From Spirochaetaceae bacterium (lineage in GTDB: Bacteria > Spirochaetota > Spirochaetia > Treponematales > Rectinemataceae): DNA of 64,000 nt. The first letter of the stretch is position 1; every line of letters begins with the position of its first letter. Location of the stretch: contig JANXYO010000008.1 in assembly GCA_025356015.1 (NCBI GenBank), positions 1 through 64,000 on the forward strand, read 5' to 3'. The position numbers were made by a program, and so were the translations under genes. Below the pieces are notes generated by a model. It was not told the DNA's origin, did not search any database, and saw only the letters and a program-made list of their open reading frames with translations. Shown piece by piece: positions 23,045 to 30,906 of the stretch.

Positions 23045-24046
23045 ATGAACAGAGCCTTGCGCCTCATCGCGATCCTTGCCCTCGTCGCGGCATTCGCCGC
23101 CGTTCCGGCCTTCACCCAGGAGTGGAAACCGGACCACACGATCACCGTCGTCGTTCCCTGGCCGGCCGGCGGAGCCTCCGACACGGTGGGTCGCATGCTC
23201 GCGGGCCTCATGGAGCAGTACATGGGGCAGCGGATGGTCATCGTCAACGCGCCCGGCGGCGCCGGCGCGATCGGGACCAAGGAGGTCTGGGACAAGCCGC
23301 ACGACGGCTACACCCTCACCGCCAACGCCACCGCGGGTTTCGTGAGCTACGAGATCCTCGGGACGATGGAGCAGACCCACCGCGACTGGACCTTCTTCCT
23401 CCCGATCTTCACCCCCAACGTGATCTGCGTGAAGAATGAATCCGCCATAAAGACCGTGGACGACCTCGTCGCCGCGATGAAGGCCAAGCCCAACGGCGTG
23501 GTCCTCGCCTCCGCCGGCGTCGGCAGCTCCGGCCACTACGCCGCCGAGCTCTTCAAGGGCGCGACGGGGGTGACCTACAGGCACGTCCCCTACGCCGGCG
23601 GGGCCCCCGCTGTCATGGCCGTCGCCTCAGGCGAGGCCGAGGTCGTCATGCAGCTCTCCGTCGAGGTCGCCGAGCTCCTCCGCTCAGGCAAGCTCCGCGC
23701 ACTCGCCGTCTCCGCAAAGGATGGGCTCACAATCGAGGGCGTAGGCTTCATCCCGCCCGTCCAGAAGGCCATCCCGTCCTTCCCGGACTACGGTTCCTAC
23801 TTCGGCATCATCGCCCCGGCCAACCTGCCCAAGAACGTCCAGGCCACCTACGAGGCCGCGTTCGTGAAGGCCGCCGCCTCCCAGGGCGTCAAGGACTACG
23901 CGAAGACCAAGGGAGCCATGCCCGTGGCGATCTACGGCAAGGAGGCCGCGGCCCTCGTCGAGCGCCTCGCGAGCAAGGAGGCCTGGATCCTCGCCGACGC
24001 CGGTGCGGCGAAGAAGTCGCCCGCGCTGTTCAACATCAGCCGCTGA
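23045..24046 (+). CDS. tctC: Tripartite tricarboxylate transporter substrate-binding protein
   Basis: A 333-residue periplasmic binding protein of the TctC/Bug family with a signal peptide (MNRALRLIAILALVAAFAAV, cleaved near AFTQ). Typical elements are ITVVVPWPAGGASDTVGR, NAPGGAGAIGT and the central GVGSSGH. Bug proteins bind carboxylated ligands such as citrate, aromatic acids or acidic sugars through water-mediated contacts with two carboxylate oxygens. AGGAG precedes the start. The membrane partners tctB and tctA follow directly. The ligand is therefore predicted to be acidic, which bears on the pathway substrate. Confidence 0.9.
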   Translation: MNRALRLIAILALVAAFAAVPAFTQEWKPDHTITVVVPWPAGGASDTVGRMLAGLMEQYMGQRMVIVNAPGGAGAIGTKEVWDKPHDGYTLTANATAGFVSYEILGTMEQTHRDWTFFLPIFTPNVICVKNESAIKTVDDLVAAMKAKPNGVVLASAGVGSSGHYAAELFKGATGVTYRHVPYAGGAPAVMAVASGEAEVVMQLSVEVAELLRSGKLRALAVSAKDGLTIEGVGFIPPVQKAIPSFPDYGSYFGIIAPANLPKNVQATYEAAFVKAAASQGVKDYAKTKGAMPVAIYGKEAAALVERLASKEAWILADAGAAKKSPALFNISR

Positions 24047-24051
24047 CGGAC

Positions 24052-24597
24052 ATGTCCGCCGACAACCGATTGGCGGAGGGGGGGGAGACCCCCCTTCCGC
24101 CCGACCAGGTCAGGAAGGAGAGGCCGCGGAACGACCTCACGGGCGGGCTCCTCCTTTTCCTCGTGAGCTCGGTGTTCCTCGTCCAGTCCCTGGGCATGCG
24201 GTTCAAGGACCCCTCCTGGGAGTGGTACACCTCGCCGGCGATCTTCCCCACGGCCATGGCCGGCCTCCTCGCCACCCTGAGCCTCGCGGTGGCGGCGCGC
24301 GGCGCCCTGGCCTGGGCCAGGACGCGCGCGACCATCGCGCCGCTGCGCATCGGCCGGGCGCTCAGGGAATGGGGCCTCGTCCGCTTCCTCGAGGGGGCGG
24401 CGGCGGTCATCGTGTTCCTCTTCTTCCTCGGCAAGGTCAACTTCTACCTCCTCTCGGCCGCGATGATCGTGATTTTCGGCACCCTGTTCAGGAGCGGCAG
24501 CCTCCTGAAGGCCCTCAAGGGGGCCTGCACGGCCGCGGTCTTCATCGTCGTCTTCCTCTATCTGCTGGGCCGGATTTTCGGGATCGTATTCCCATGA
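24052..24597 (+). CDS. tctB: Tripartite tricarboxylate transporter small membrane subunit
   Basis: A 181-residue protein with about four membrane helices after a polar N-terminus of some 30 residues. Sequence is poorly conserved in this family, so the call rests on size, helix pattern and position between tctC and tctA. It starts six bases after the tctC stop. TctB is thought to assist the large subunit TctA in proton- or sodium-driven uptake. Confidence 0.85.
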   Translation: MSADNRLAEGGETPLPPDQVRKERPRNDLTGGLLLFLVSSVFLVQSLGMRFKDPSWEWYTSPAIFPTAMAGLLATLSLAVAARGALAWARTRATIAPLRIGRALREWGLVRFLEGAAAVIVFLFFLGKVNFYLLSAAMIVIFGTLFRSGSLLKALKGACTAAVFIVVFLYLLGRIFGIVFP

Positions 24598-24611
24598 TCG
24601 TGGAGCGGTAA

Positions 24612-26147
24612 ATGGACATAATCAGCATCCTCCTCGGCATGGGGAAACTGCTTCTCGACCCCGTGACGATCCTTTTCATCTTCCTCGGGGCCCAGGCCGG
24701 GATCATCTTCGGCATGATGCCCGGGCTCACCACCACGACGGCCCTGAGCCTCCTTACGGGGCTCACCTTCAGTCTCGCGCCCGACAAGGCCATCGCCGTC
24801 ATCATCTCGGCCTACGTCGGCTCGGTGACGGGCGGCAGCCGCTCGGCGATCCTCATCAACATCCCGGGCACCCCCGCCCAGGCGGCCGTGTGCCTCGACG
24901 GCTATCCCCTCGCGCTGCAGGGGAGGGCGGCCCAGGCGATCGGCCTCTCCGTCACCGCGTCGACGATAGGCACCCTCCTGGGCTTCATCTGCCTGGCCAT
25001 ATTCACGCCGATCATCGGCACGGCCGCGCTGAGCTTCGGCACCTACGAGTTCTTCTGGCTCGCCGTCTTCGGCGTCGTCATCGCGGGGAGCCTCTGCTCG
25101 CCGACCGACCCCATCAAGGGCTGGATCTCGGGCTTCCTCGGCCTCGTGCTCATGACCGTGGGTCAGGACGAGATCAACGCGGTCGAGCGCTACACCTTCG
25201 GCTGGCATCAGCTCCTCGGCGGCTTCGCCCTCATCCCCGTGCTCATCGGCGCCTATGGCGTGCCCGAGGTCCTCGACTCCGTCCGGAAGCACCAGAAGCC
25301 GGTTATGCAGACCACCGTGGGCCGGGTCGTGCCTCGTTTCCGCGAGGTCCTGAGGCACAAATGGATCATCCTCCGCTCGGCCGCGATCGGCATCGTCATC
25401 GGCATCATCCCGGGGGTCGGCAGCGACACCGCGTCCTGGCTCTCCTATTTCACGGCCAAGAAGGGCAGCAAGACCCCCGAGCAGTTCGGACACGGCTCGA
25501 TCGAGGGCTTCATCGCGGCGGAGACGGGGGACAACGCCTGCGTGGGCGGTGACATCATCCCCACCCTCACCCTCGCGATCCCGGGGAGCGCCCCGGCGGC
25601 CGTCCTCCTCGCCGCGATGACCATCCACAACCTCAGGCCCGGACCCCTGCTCGTCGCCGAGCAGCCCCAGGTCGTGGGCCAGATCATCGCGATCTCGATG
25701 GTGGCCACCCTCGCGGTCTTCGCCCTCTCCCTCGTGCTCGTGAGGCCGATGGTGAAGCTCCTCCTCATACCGCGGCACATCCTGATGCCCTCGGTCTTCA
25801 TCATCTGCGTGACGGGGGCCTACGCCCTCTCGGGACGGATCTTCGACATCTACGTGATGTTCGCCTTTGGCATCGTGGGCGTGATCCTGAGCCAGCTGGA
25901 GTACCCCGTCGCGCCCCTAGTGCTCGGTTTCATCCTGGGCCCGATGGCTGAGGACAACCTCCGGCGCGGCCTCATGATCACCGCGGGCGACCCCTCGCCC
26001 TTCTTCAGGCGGCCGATATCGCTCGCCCTCTTCCTCATGCTCGTCGTCTCGGTCCTCTGGTCGACGGCGCCCGGGAAGTGGATAGGGGAGAAGGTCTCTG
26101 GTGGCCTCGGCCGGATCAGGACCGCGTACGGGAAGGCCCCCAGATGA
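24612..26147 (+). CDS. tctA: Tripartite tricarboxylate transporter large membrane subunit
   Basis: A 511-residue permease with about 11-12 membrane helices. The two conserved repeats are visible: GIIFGMMPGLTTTTAL near residue 35 and IGIIPGVGSDTASWLSY near 260, along with SAILINIPGTPAQA. This is diagnostic of TctA, the transport channel partner of the periplasmic TctC protein. The stop overlaps the next start by ATGA. Confidence 0.92.
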   Translation: MDIISILLGMGKLLLDPVTILFIFLGAQAGIIFGMMPGLTTTTALSLLTGLTFSLAPDKAIAVIISAYVGSVTGGSRSAILINIPGTPAQAAVCLDGYPLALQGRAAQAIGLSVTASTIGTLLGFICLAIFTPIIGTAALSFGTYEFFWLAVFGVVIAGSLCSPTDPIKGWISGFLGLVLMTVGQDEINAVERYTFGWHQLLGGFALIPVLIGAYGVPEVLDSVRKHQKPVMQTTVGRVVPRFREVLRHKWIILRSAAIGIVIGIIPGVGSDTASWLSYFTAKKGSKTPEQFGHGSIEGFIAAETGDNACVGGDIIPTLTLAIPGSAPAAVLLAAMTIHNLRPGPLLVAEQPQVVGQIIAISMVATLAVFALSLVLVRPMVKLLLIPRHILMPSVFIICVTGAYALSGRIFDIYVMFAFGIVGVILSQLEYPVAPLVLGFILGPMAEDNLRRGLMITAGDPSPFFRRPISLALFLMLVVSVLWSTAPGKWIGEKVSGGLGRIRTAYGKAPR

Positions 26148-27058
26148 GCGGTAACCGGACCATGCGCCTCGGCCTCTTCTCCGTGAGCTACGCCGGGCTC
26201 TGGGGCCAGAAGGCCCTGAGCGCCCCCGCCTTCATCGAGAAGGCTGGGGAGCTCGGCTACGAGGGCGTGCTCCTCATGGCAAAACGCCCCCAGCTCTCGG
26301 TCCTCGACTCAGGCGAGAACGAGTTGCGCGACATCAAGACGGCCCTCGACCGGAGCGGGGTCGAGCTCATCGGCCTCGCCGCCTACAACGACTTCCTCCT
26401 CAAGGGGGCCTGCGAGCTGCCCATCCTCGAGATGCAGCTCTCCTACATCCGCGAGTGCATCAGGATCACCCGATCGCTCGGCGGGAGCCTCGTGCGCGTC
26501 TTCACCGGCTACGAGCGGGGCGACGAGCCCTACCAGCGCCAGTGGGAAGGCATCGTCGCCGCGCTCAGGGTCTGCGGCAGGATGGCCGAGGACGAGGGCA
26601 TCGTCATCGCGGTCCAGAACCACCACGACCTCGCCGTGGGCAGCGAGGCCATGGCCCGCCTGCTCGATGAGGTCGGGATGGGCTCGGTGCGCGCCGGCTA
26701 CGACGCCTGGTCGCCAGCCCTCCGCGGGGAGGAGCTCGAGGCGGGCGCCCTGGACATGGCCGCGAGGACTGCCATGACGATAGCGGCCGACTACGCGCGC
26801 ATGCCCCGCTGGCGTTACGTCCCCTCCCTCGTCAACTACGAGAGGGCCGAGCCCGACCTTATCCAGGCCGTCGCCATGGGCGAGGGCTTCATCGACTACC
26901 CAGGCTTCTTCTCAGCGCTTGAGCGGGGGGGCTTCGATGGATGGGCTGTCTACGAGATGTGCTCTCCCGTCGAGGGCGGGCCATCGGAGGCGAACCTGGA
27001 CGCCAAGGCCGCGGCCTTCGTGACCTGGATGAGGACAAGGGAAAGGGGAAGGCCATGA
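26144..27058 (+). CDS. Sugar phosphate isomerase/epimerase-like TIM barrel (second copy)
   Basis: A 304-residue xylose-isomerase-like barrel, coupled to tctA by ATGA. ELGYEGVLLMAKRP, VRVFTGYERG, IAVQNHHDLAVG and AGYDAWSP mark the successive strands. An N-terminal Met inside the tctA stop was preferred over the longer open frame. Probable metal-dependent isomerase or epimerase of a sugar or acid sugar. It differs enough from the other two barrels in the operon to suggest separate steps rather than duplicates. Confidence 0.78.
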   Translation: MSGNRTMRLGLFSVSYAGLWGQKALSAPAFIEKAGELGYEGVLLMAKRPQLSVLDSGENELRDIKTALDRSGVELIGLAAYNDFLLKGACELPILEMQLSYIRECIRITRSLGGSLVRVFTGYERGDEPYQRQWEGIVAALRVCGRMAEDEGIVIAVQNHHDLAVGSEAMARLLDEVGMGSVRAGYDAWSPALRGEELEAGALDMAARTAMTIAADYARMPRWRYVPSLVNYERAEPDLIQAVAMGEGFIDYPGFFSALERGGFDGWAVYEMCSPVEGGPSEANLDAKAAAFVTWMRTRERGRP

Positions 27059-28095
27059 ACTTCGGGATAATCGGCACCGGGATGATAGCCGACTTCCACG
27101 CCCGCGCCATCTCCGAGATGGAGGGCTCCCGCCTCGTCGCCTGTCTCGACACCGCGCCGGGCCGGGCCGAGGCCTTCGCGGCTAGGCACGGCTGCGCTGC
27201 CCACGCCGACCTCGCCTCCTTCCTCGACCAGCCCGGCCTGGAAGTGGTCAACGTCTGCACGCCGTCGGGGGCCCACCTCGAGGCAGCCCTGGCCTCGGCC
27301 AGGGCTGGCAAGCACCTGATCGTCGAGAAGCCCCTCGAGATCGACGAGGACCGCTGCGACCGCATGATAGAGGCCTGCGACAGGGCCGGCGTCGCGCTCT
27401 GCGGCATCTTCCCCTCGCGCTTCCACGAGGCCCCGCGCGCGATGAAGGCCGCCGTCGACGCGGGAAGGTTCGGGCGGGTCACGATGGGCAACGCCTACGT
27501 GAAGTGGTGGCGCGAGCAGTCCTACTACGACAAGGGGGGCTGGAAGGGGAGCAGGGCCCTGGACGGCGGCGGCGCCCTGATGAACCAGTCCATCCACGCC
27601 GTCGACCTCCTGCGCTGGCTCATGGGGCCGGTGGACGAGGTCAGGGCGATCACCGCGACCATAGGCCACGAGCGCATCGAGGTCGAGGACTGCGCGGCCG
27701 CCGTGCTGCGCTTCTCGAGCGGGGCCCTGGGCGTGGTCCAGGGAACGACTGCGGCCTGGCCGGGTTTCCTGAAGCGGATCGAGGTCTCGGGGGTCGACGG
27801 CAGCGCCGTCATGGAGGAGGAGAACATCTCCTTCTGGAGCTTCCGCAGGGAGGAGGCAGGCGACGAGAGTCTGCGCTCCCGCCTGTCCGCGGGGACGGTG
27901 ACGGGCGGAGGGGCTGCCGACCCATCGGCCATCGGCTACCACGGGCACAGGCTCCAGTTCGAGGACATGGTCGCCGCCATAAAGCAAGGGCGCAAACCCC
28001 TGGTCGACGGCGTGGAGGCAAGACGGGCGGTCGAACTCGTCCGCGCCATCTACAGGAGCGCGGAAACCGGCGCGCCAGTCCGGCTCGGACGATAG
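27055..28095 (+). CDS. Gfo/Idh/MocA-family NAD(P)-dependent oxidoreductase
   Basis: A 346-residue dehydrogenase with an N-terminal Rossmann fold (FGIIGTGMIADFHARA) and the EKPLEI motif whose Lys is catalytic. The C-terminal alpha/beta domain contains GGGALMNQSIHAVDLLRW with the usual His. The family oxidises or epimerises sugars and inositols. Overlaps the previous gene by ATGA and continues the same operon. A likely role is to oxidise a sugar hydroxyl to a keto form for the neighbouring isomerases. Confidence 0.88.
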   Translation: MNFGIIGTGMIADFHARAISEMEGSRLVACLDTAPGRAEAFAARHGCAAHADLASFLDQPGLEVVNVCTPSGAHLEAALASARAGKHLIVEKPLEIDEDRCDRMIEACDRAGVALCGIFPSRFHEAPRAMKAAVDAGRFGRVTMGNAYVKWWREQSYYDKGGWKGSRALDGGGALMNQSIHAVDLLRWLMGPVDEVRAITATIGHERIEVEDCAAAVLRFSSGALGVVQGTTAAWPGFLKRIEVSGVDGSAVMEEENISFWSFRREEAGDESLRSRLSAGTVTGGGAADPSAIGYHGHRLQFEDMVAAIKQGRKPLVDGVEARRAVELVRAIYRSAETGAPVRLGR

Positions 28096-28107
28096 GAGGA
28101 TCCCAAA

Positions 28108-28998
28108 ATGCGCATGAGTGGATTCGCCGACGAGGCAGCAGATGACCTCGAGGGTCAGATAGCCGCGACCAAGACCCTGGGATGGTCGCTCATCGAGCTG
28201 CGGAGCGTCGGCGGCATGAACGTCGTCGACCTCTCCGAAGCGGATTTCGCGCGCCTGCGCTCGAGGCTCTCCGAGGAGGACATCGCCGCGAACTGCATCG
28301 GGTCGACGATAGCCAACTGGGGAAAGAGCCTCGACGAGGACTTTGGCCCCGTACTCGACGCGGCTTCCCGGGCCGGAACGAGGGCGGTCGCCCTTGGCGC
28401 ACGCTTTGTCCGCGTCATGAGCTGGGCTGTGATCCGCGACTCTTCGGGCAGGGCCCTGGCCGACCAGCGCGAGGACGAGCGCTTCGCGAAGCTCCGCGAG
28501 GTCGTGCGCCGGATTTCGGACGCCGGGGCGAGGGCCGTGCACGAGAACTGCCTTAACTACGGCGGCATGAGCTGGGAGCACGGCTCAAGGCTCCTTGACG
28601 CCGTGCCAGGCCTCGAGCTCGTCTATGACACAGGCAACCCTGGCCTCACCCCCGATTTCCGCTCGCCCTGGCCCTATCCGAACCAGGACTCCTGGGAATG
28701 CTATTCTGCCCTACGGCCGCGAATCGTCCACGTCCACATCAAGGACGGGCGGAGGGATCCCCTGACCGGCAGGGAGGCCTACTTCTTTCCGGGCGAGGGC
28801 GACTGCGAGGTGGAGCGTGTGCTTGCCGACCTCCTCGGGCGCGGCTATGACGGGGATTTCAGCATCGAGCCCCACATGGAGGTCGTCTTCCACGACGACA
28901 GCGTGAAGGCGAGCGACGGCGCGCGCCTCGCGAACTACATCGAATACGGCCGGAGGACCGAAGCCATGCTCAGCCGCCTGTGTGGGAGCTCCCGATGA
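28108..28998 (+). CDS. Sugar phosphate isomerase/epimerase-like TIM barrel (third copy)
   Basis: A 296-residue xylose-isomerase-like barrel preceded by GGAGGATCC. LGWSLIELRSVGG, ELVYDTGNPGLT, IVHVHIKDGRRD and FSIEPHMEVVF give the metal-binding strands. KDGRRD together with GEGDCEVERVL resembles 3-dehydroshikimate dehydratase/inosose isomerase-like members more than tagatose epimerases. Sits between the MocA-type dehydrogenase and the NagA-like gene, with an ATGA overlap into the latter. Confidence 0.78.
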   Translation: MRMSGFADEAADDLEGQIAATKTLGWSLIELRSVGGMNVVDLSEADFARLRSRLSEEDIAANCIGSTIANWGKSLDEDFGPVLDAASRAGTRAVALGARFVRVMSWAVIRDSSGRALADQREDERFAKLREVVRRISDAGARAVHENCLNYGGMSWEHGSRLLDAVPGLELVYDTGNPGLTPDFRSPWPYPNQDSWECYSALRPRIVHVHIKDGRRDPLTGREAYFFPGEGDCEVERVLADLLGRGYDGDFSIEPHMEVVFHDDSVKASDGARLANYIEYGRRTEAMLSRLCGSSR

Positions 28999-30035
28999 AT
29001 CCGGGGAATTCAGCCGGAGCATGGGAAGGGCACCTGCGCCTTCCCGGTCTCGTCGATCTCCAGGTGAACGGCTGGGGCGGGATCGACTTCAATGCGCCCG
29101 CCCTTGGCCCCGAGGAGATGGAGTCGGCGGCAGCGGGACTGCTCGGGAATGGGATCGTCGCCTTTTTGCCAACGATTGTGACCAATTCCGTGCCGGCGAT
29201 GATTGGAGCCCTGCGAGCCATCGCGGCTCCTGGCGTGGGTCTCGCCTCCCGCATGATCGCCGGGATCCACCTCGAGGGGCCCTTCATATCGGCCCTCGAG
29301 GGACCTAGGGGGGCCCATCCGCCCGAGCACGTCCGACTTCCCGATCTGGGCCTCGCCGAGGAGCTCCACCAGGCCTCGCGCGCGGGCATACGGATCCTCA
29401 CCCTCGCGCCCGAGCTCCCGGGCGCGATGGAGCTGATAGAATGGTGTGTCCAGCGCGGAATCATCGCGGCGATCGGGCATAGCGCGGCCGACTCCTCATG
29501 CATCGCCCGGGCGGTGGATGCAGGAGCCAGGCTCTCGACCCATCTCGGCAACGGCTGCGCCCAGGTCCTGCCGCGCCATCCCAACCACATATGGGACCAG
29601 CTCGCCGATGAGGCCCTCATGGCCACGGTGATCGCGGACGGCCACCACCTTCCCGATTCCGTCCTGAGGGTCTTCGCGCGGGCGAAAGAGCGGGGCATGA
29701 TCCTCGTGAGCGACGTGACTGCCTTTGGCGGGATGCCACCCGGGACCTACGAAACCCACATCGGCGGGAGGGTCCTTGTCGATCCTGATGGCAGGGTCTC
29801 GATCGAGTCCTCCCCGGGCCTCCTTGCGGGCGCGGCCCTCCCCCTGCTGCGAGGGGTCCTGAACCTCGCCGAGCGCGGCATTGTGGATTTCGACACCGCG
29901 TGGGAGATGGCCTCCACCCGGCCCGCCCGAGTCCTGGGCCTGGGCAGGCCTCCAGGCGATGTCCTCTTCGATCCGGGGAGCGGGATAGTCATCAGGACCA
30001 CCCTGCATGATCAGATCTCAAGGAGCGCGGGATGA
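28995..30035 (+). CDS. nagA: N-acetylglucosamine-6-phosphate deacetylase-like amidohydrolase
   Basis: A 346-residue amidohydrolase. GLVDLQVNGWGG, GIHLEGPF (metal Glu), IGHSAA and STHLGNG (metal His), ADGHHLP and SDVTAFGG (catalytic Asp) follow in NagA order. It is shorter than usual: the N-terminal strands of the small beta domain that normally precede LVDLQVNG are almost absent, since only about 13 residues come before it. TFNAM-type residues are also changed to GNGCAQ. It may deacetylate a related N-acetyl sugar phosphate rather than GlcNAc-6-P. Coupled by ATGA on both sides. Confidence 0.75.
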   Translation: MNPGNSAGAWEGHLRLPGLVDLQVNGWGGIDFNAPALGPEEMESAAAGLLGNGIVAFLPTIVTNSVPAMIGALRAIAAPGVGLASRMIAGIHLEGPFISALEGPRGAHPPEHVRLPDLGLAEELHQASRAGIRILTLAPELPGAMELIEWCVQRGIIAAIGHSAADSSCIARAVDAGARLSTHLGNGCAQVLPRHPNHIWDQLADEALMATVIADGHHLPDSVLRVFARAKERGMILVSDVTAFGGMPPGTYETHIGGRVLVDPDGRVSIESSPGLLAGAALPLLRGVLNLAERGIVDFDTAWEMASTRPARVLGLGRPPGDVLFDPGSGIVIRTTLHDQISRSAG

Positions 30036-30811
30036 GCGCCATGATCTGGAAGGAACGGATTGGCGGCCTCGAGCTCAGGGTCTACGGCAACCGCGGCGCG
30101 ATGGGCGAGGCAGCGGCGGCCGACTGCGCCGCCGCGCTCCGGTCCCGCATCGCCTCATCCGGATCGGCCCGAGCCATATTCGCTGCCGCGCCATCGCAGA
30201 ACGAGCTCCTTGCTGGCCTGGCCGCGGCCCCGGGGATCCAGTGGGATCGCGTCACGGCCCTGCACATGGACGAGTACATCGGCCTTGATGCGGGCGCAAC
30301 GCAGTCTTTCGCCCTATTCCTGAAGGACAGGCTCTTCGGCCGCCTTCCCCTGCGGTCGGCCCACTACCTCTGCCCGGATCCGGCGGCCCCCTGGGAAGAG
30401 GCCCGGCGCTACTCTGCCCTGATCGCGGAAGAGCCCATCGACATTGTCTGTCTCGGGGTGGGCGAGAACGGCCACGTCGCCTTCAATGATCCTCCGGCCG
30501 ACCTCAAGGACCCCCTTCTCGTCCGCGAGGTCGAGCTCGACGCCGCCTGCAGGAGGCAGCAGGTGAATGACGGCTGCTTCCCGAGCCTCGAGGTAGTTCC
30601 CCGCCGCGCCCTGACCCTCACGGTCCCGGCCCTCATGGGGGGAGGGCGGCTCTTCTGCGTCGTTCCAGGCCAATCCAAGGCTGCCGCGGTCAAGGCAATG
30701 CTGCGCGGGCCCATCGACGGCAGCTGCCCCGCGAGCGCCCTTCGGATGCACCCCTCCTGCATCCTCTACCTCGATCGCGATTCGGCCGCCGGCTTTCTGT
30801 CCTCGCGCTGA
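30032..30811 (+). CDS. nagB: Glucosamine-6-phosphate deaminase-like protein
   Basis: A 259-residue member of the NagB/RpiA/SugarP isomerase fold. LHMDEYIGL carries the conserved Asp (80). GVGENGHVAFNDP aligns with GIGPDGHIAFNEP of classical NagB, keeping the ring-opening His148. Classical catalytic Asp141 and Glu148 are replaced by Asn146 and Asp153. The change places it in a divergent NagB-like group found in sugar operons, so deamination of GlcN-6-P is probable but not certain. Last gene of the ROK-controlled operon; a large hairpin follows. Confidence 0.72.
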   Translation: MSAMIWKERIGGLELRVYGNRGAMGEAAAADCAAALRSRIASSGSARAIFAAAPSQNELLAGLAAAPGIQWDRVTALHMDEYIGLDAGATQSFALFLKDRLFGRLPLRSAHYLCPDPAAPWEEARRYSALIAEEPIDIVCLGVGENGHVAFNDPPADLKDPLLVREVELDAACRRQQVNDGCFPSLEVVPRRALTLTVPALMGGGRLFCVVPGQSKAAAVKAMLRGPIDGSCPASALRMHPSCILYLDRDSAAGFLSSR

Positions 30812-30832
30812 GCACCGGCCCGGTTTGGATCT

Positions 30833-30893
30833 CGAAATGCGACTCCTTTACTCTCCCCGCCGCAAAGGGGTAGAGTAAGGGCTGCGGCATTCG
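30833..30893. other. Long imperfect hairpin after the nagB-like gene
   Basis: CGAAATGC at the left end pairs with GCATTCG at the right, TTACTCT with AGAGTAA, and CCCC with GGGG around a GCCGCAAA loop, with a mismatched section between. There is no T-run, so it may stabilise the 3' end of the operon mRNA or act with Rho rather than as a simple intrinsic terminator. Confidence 0.55.
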
Positions 30894-30906
30894 CATCGAC
30901 ACAATC

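Noticed and set aside
26950-28581. A 543-codon minus-strand frame in the catabolic operon
   Set aside because: Antisense to a MocA-type dehydrogenase and a TIM-barrel gene that form coupled overlaps. No motif or start signal.
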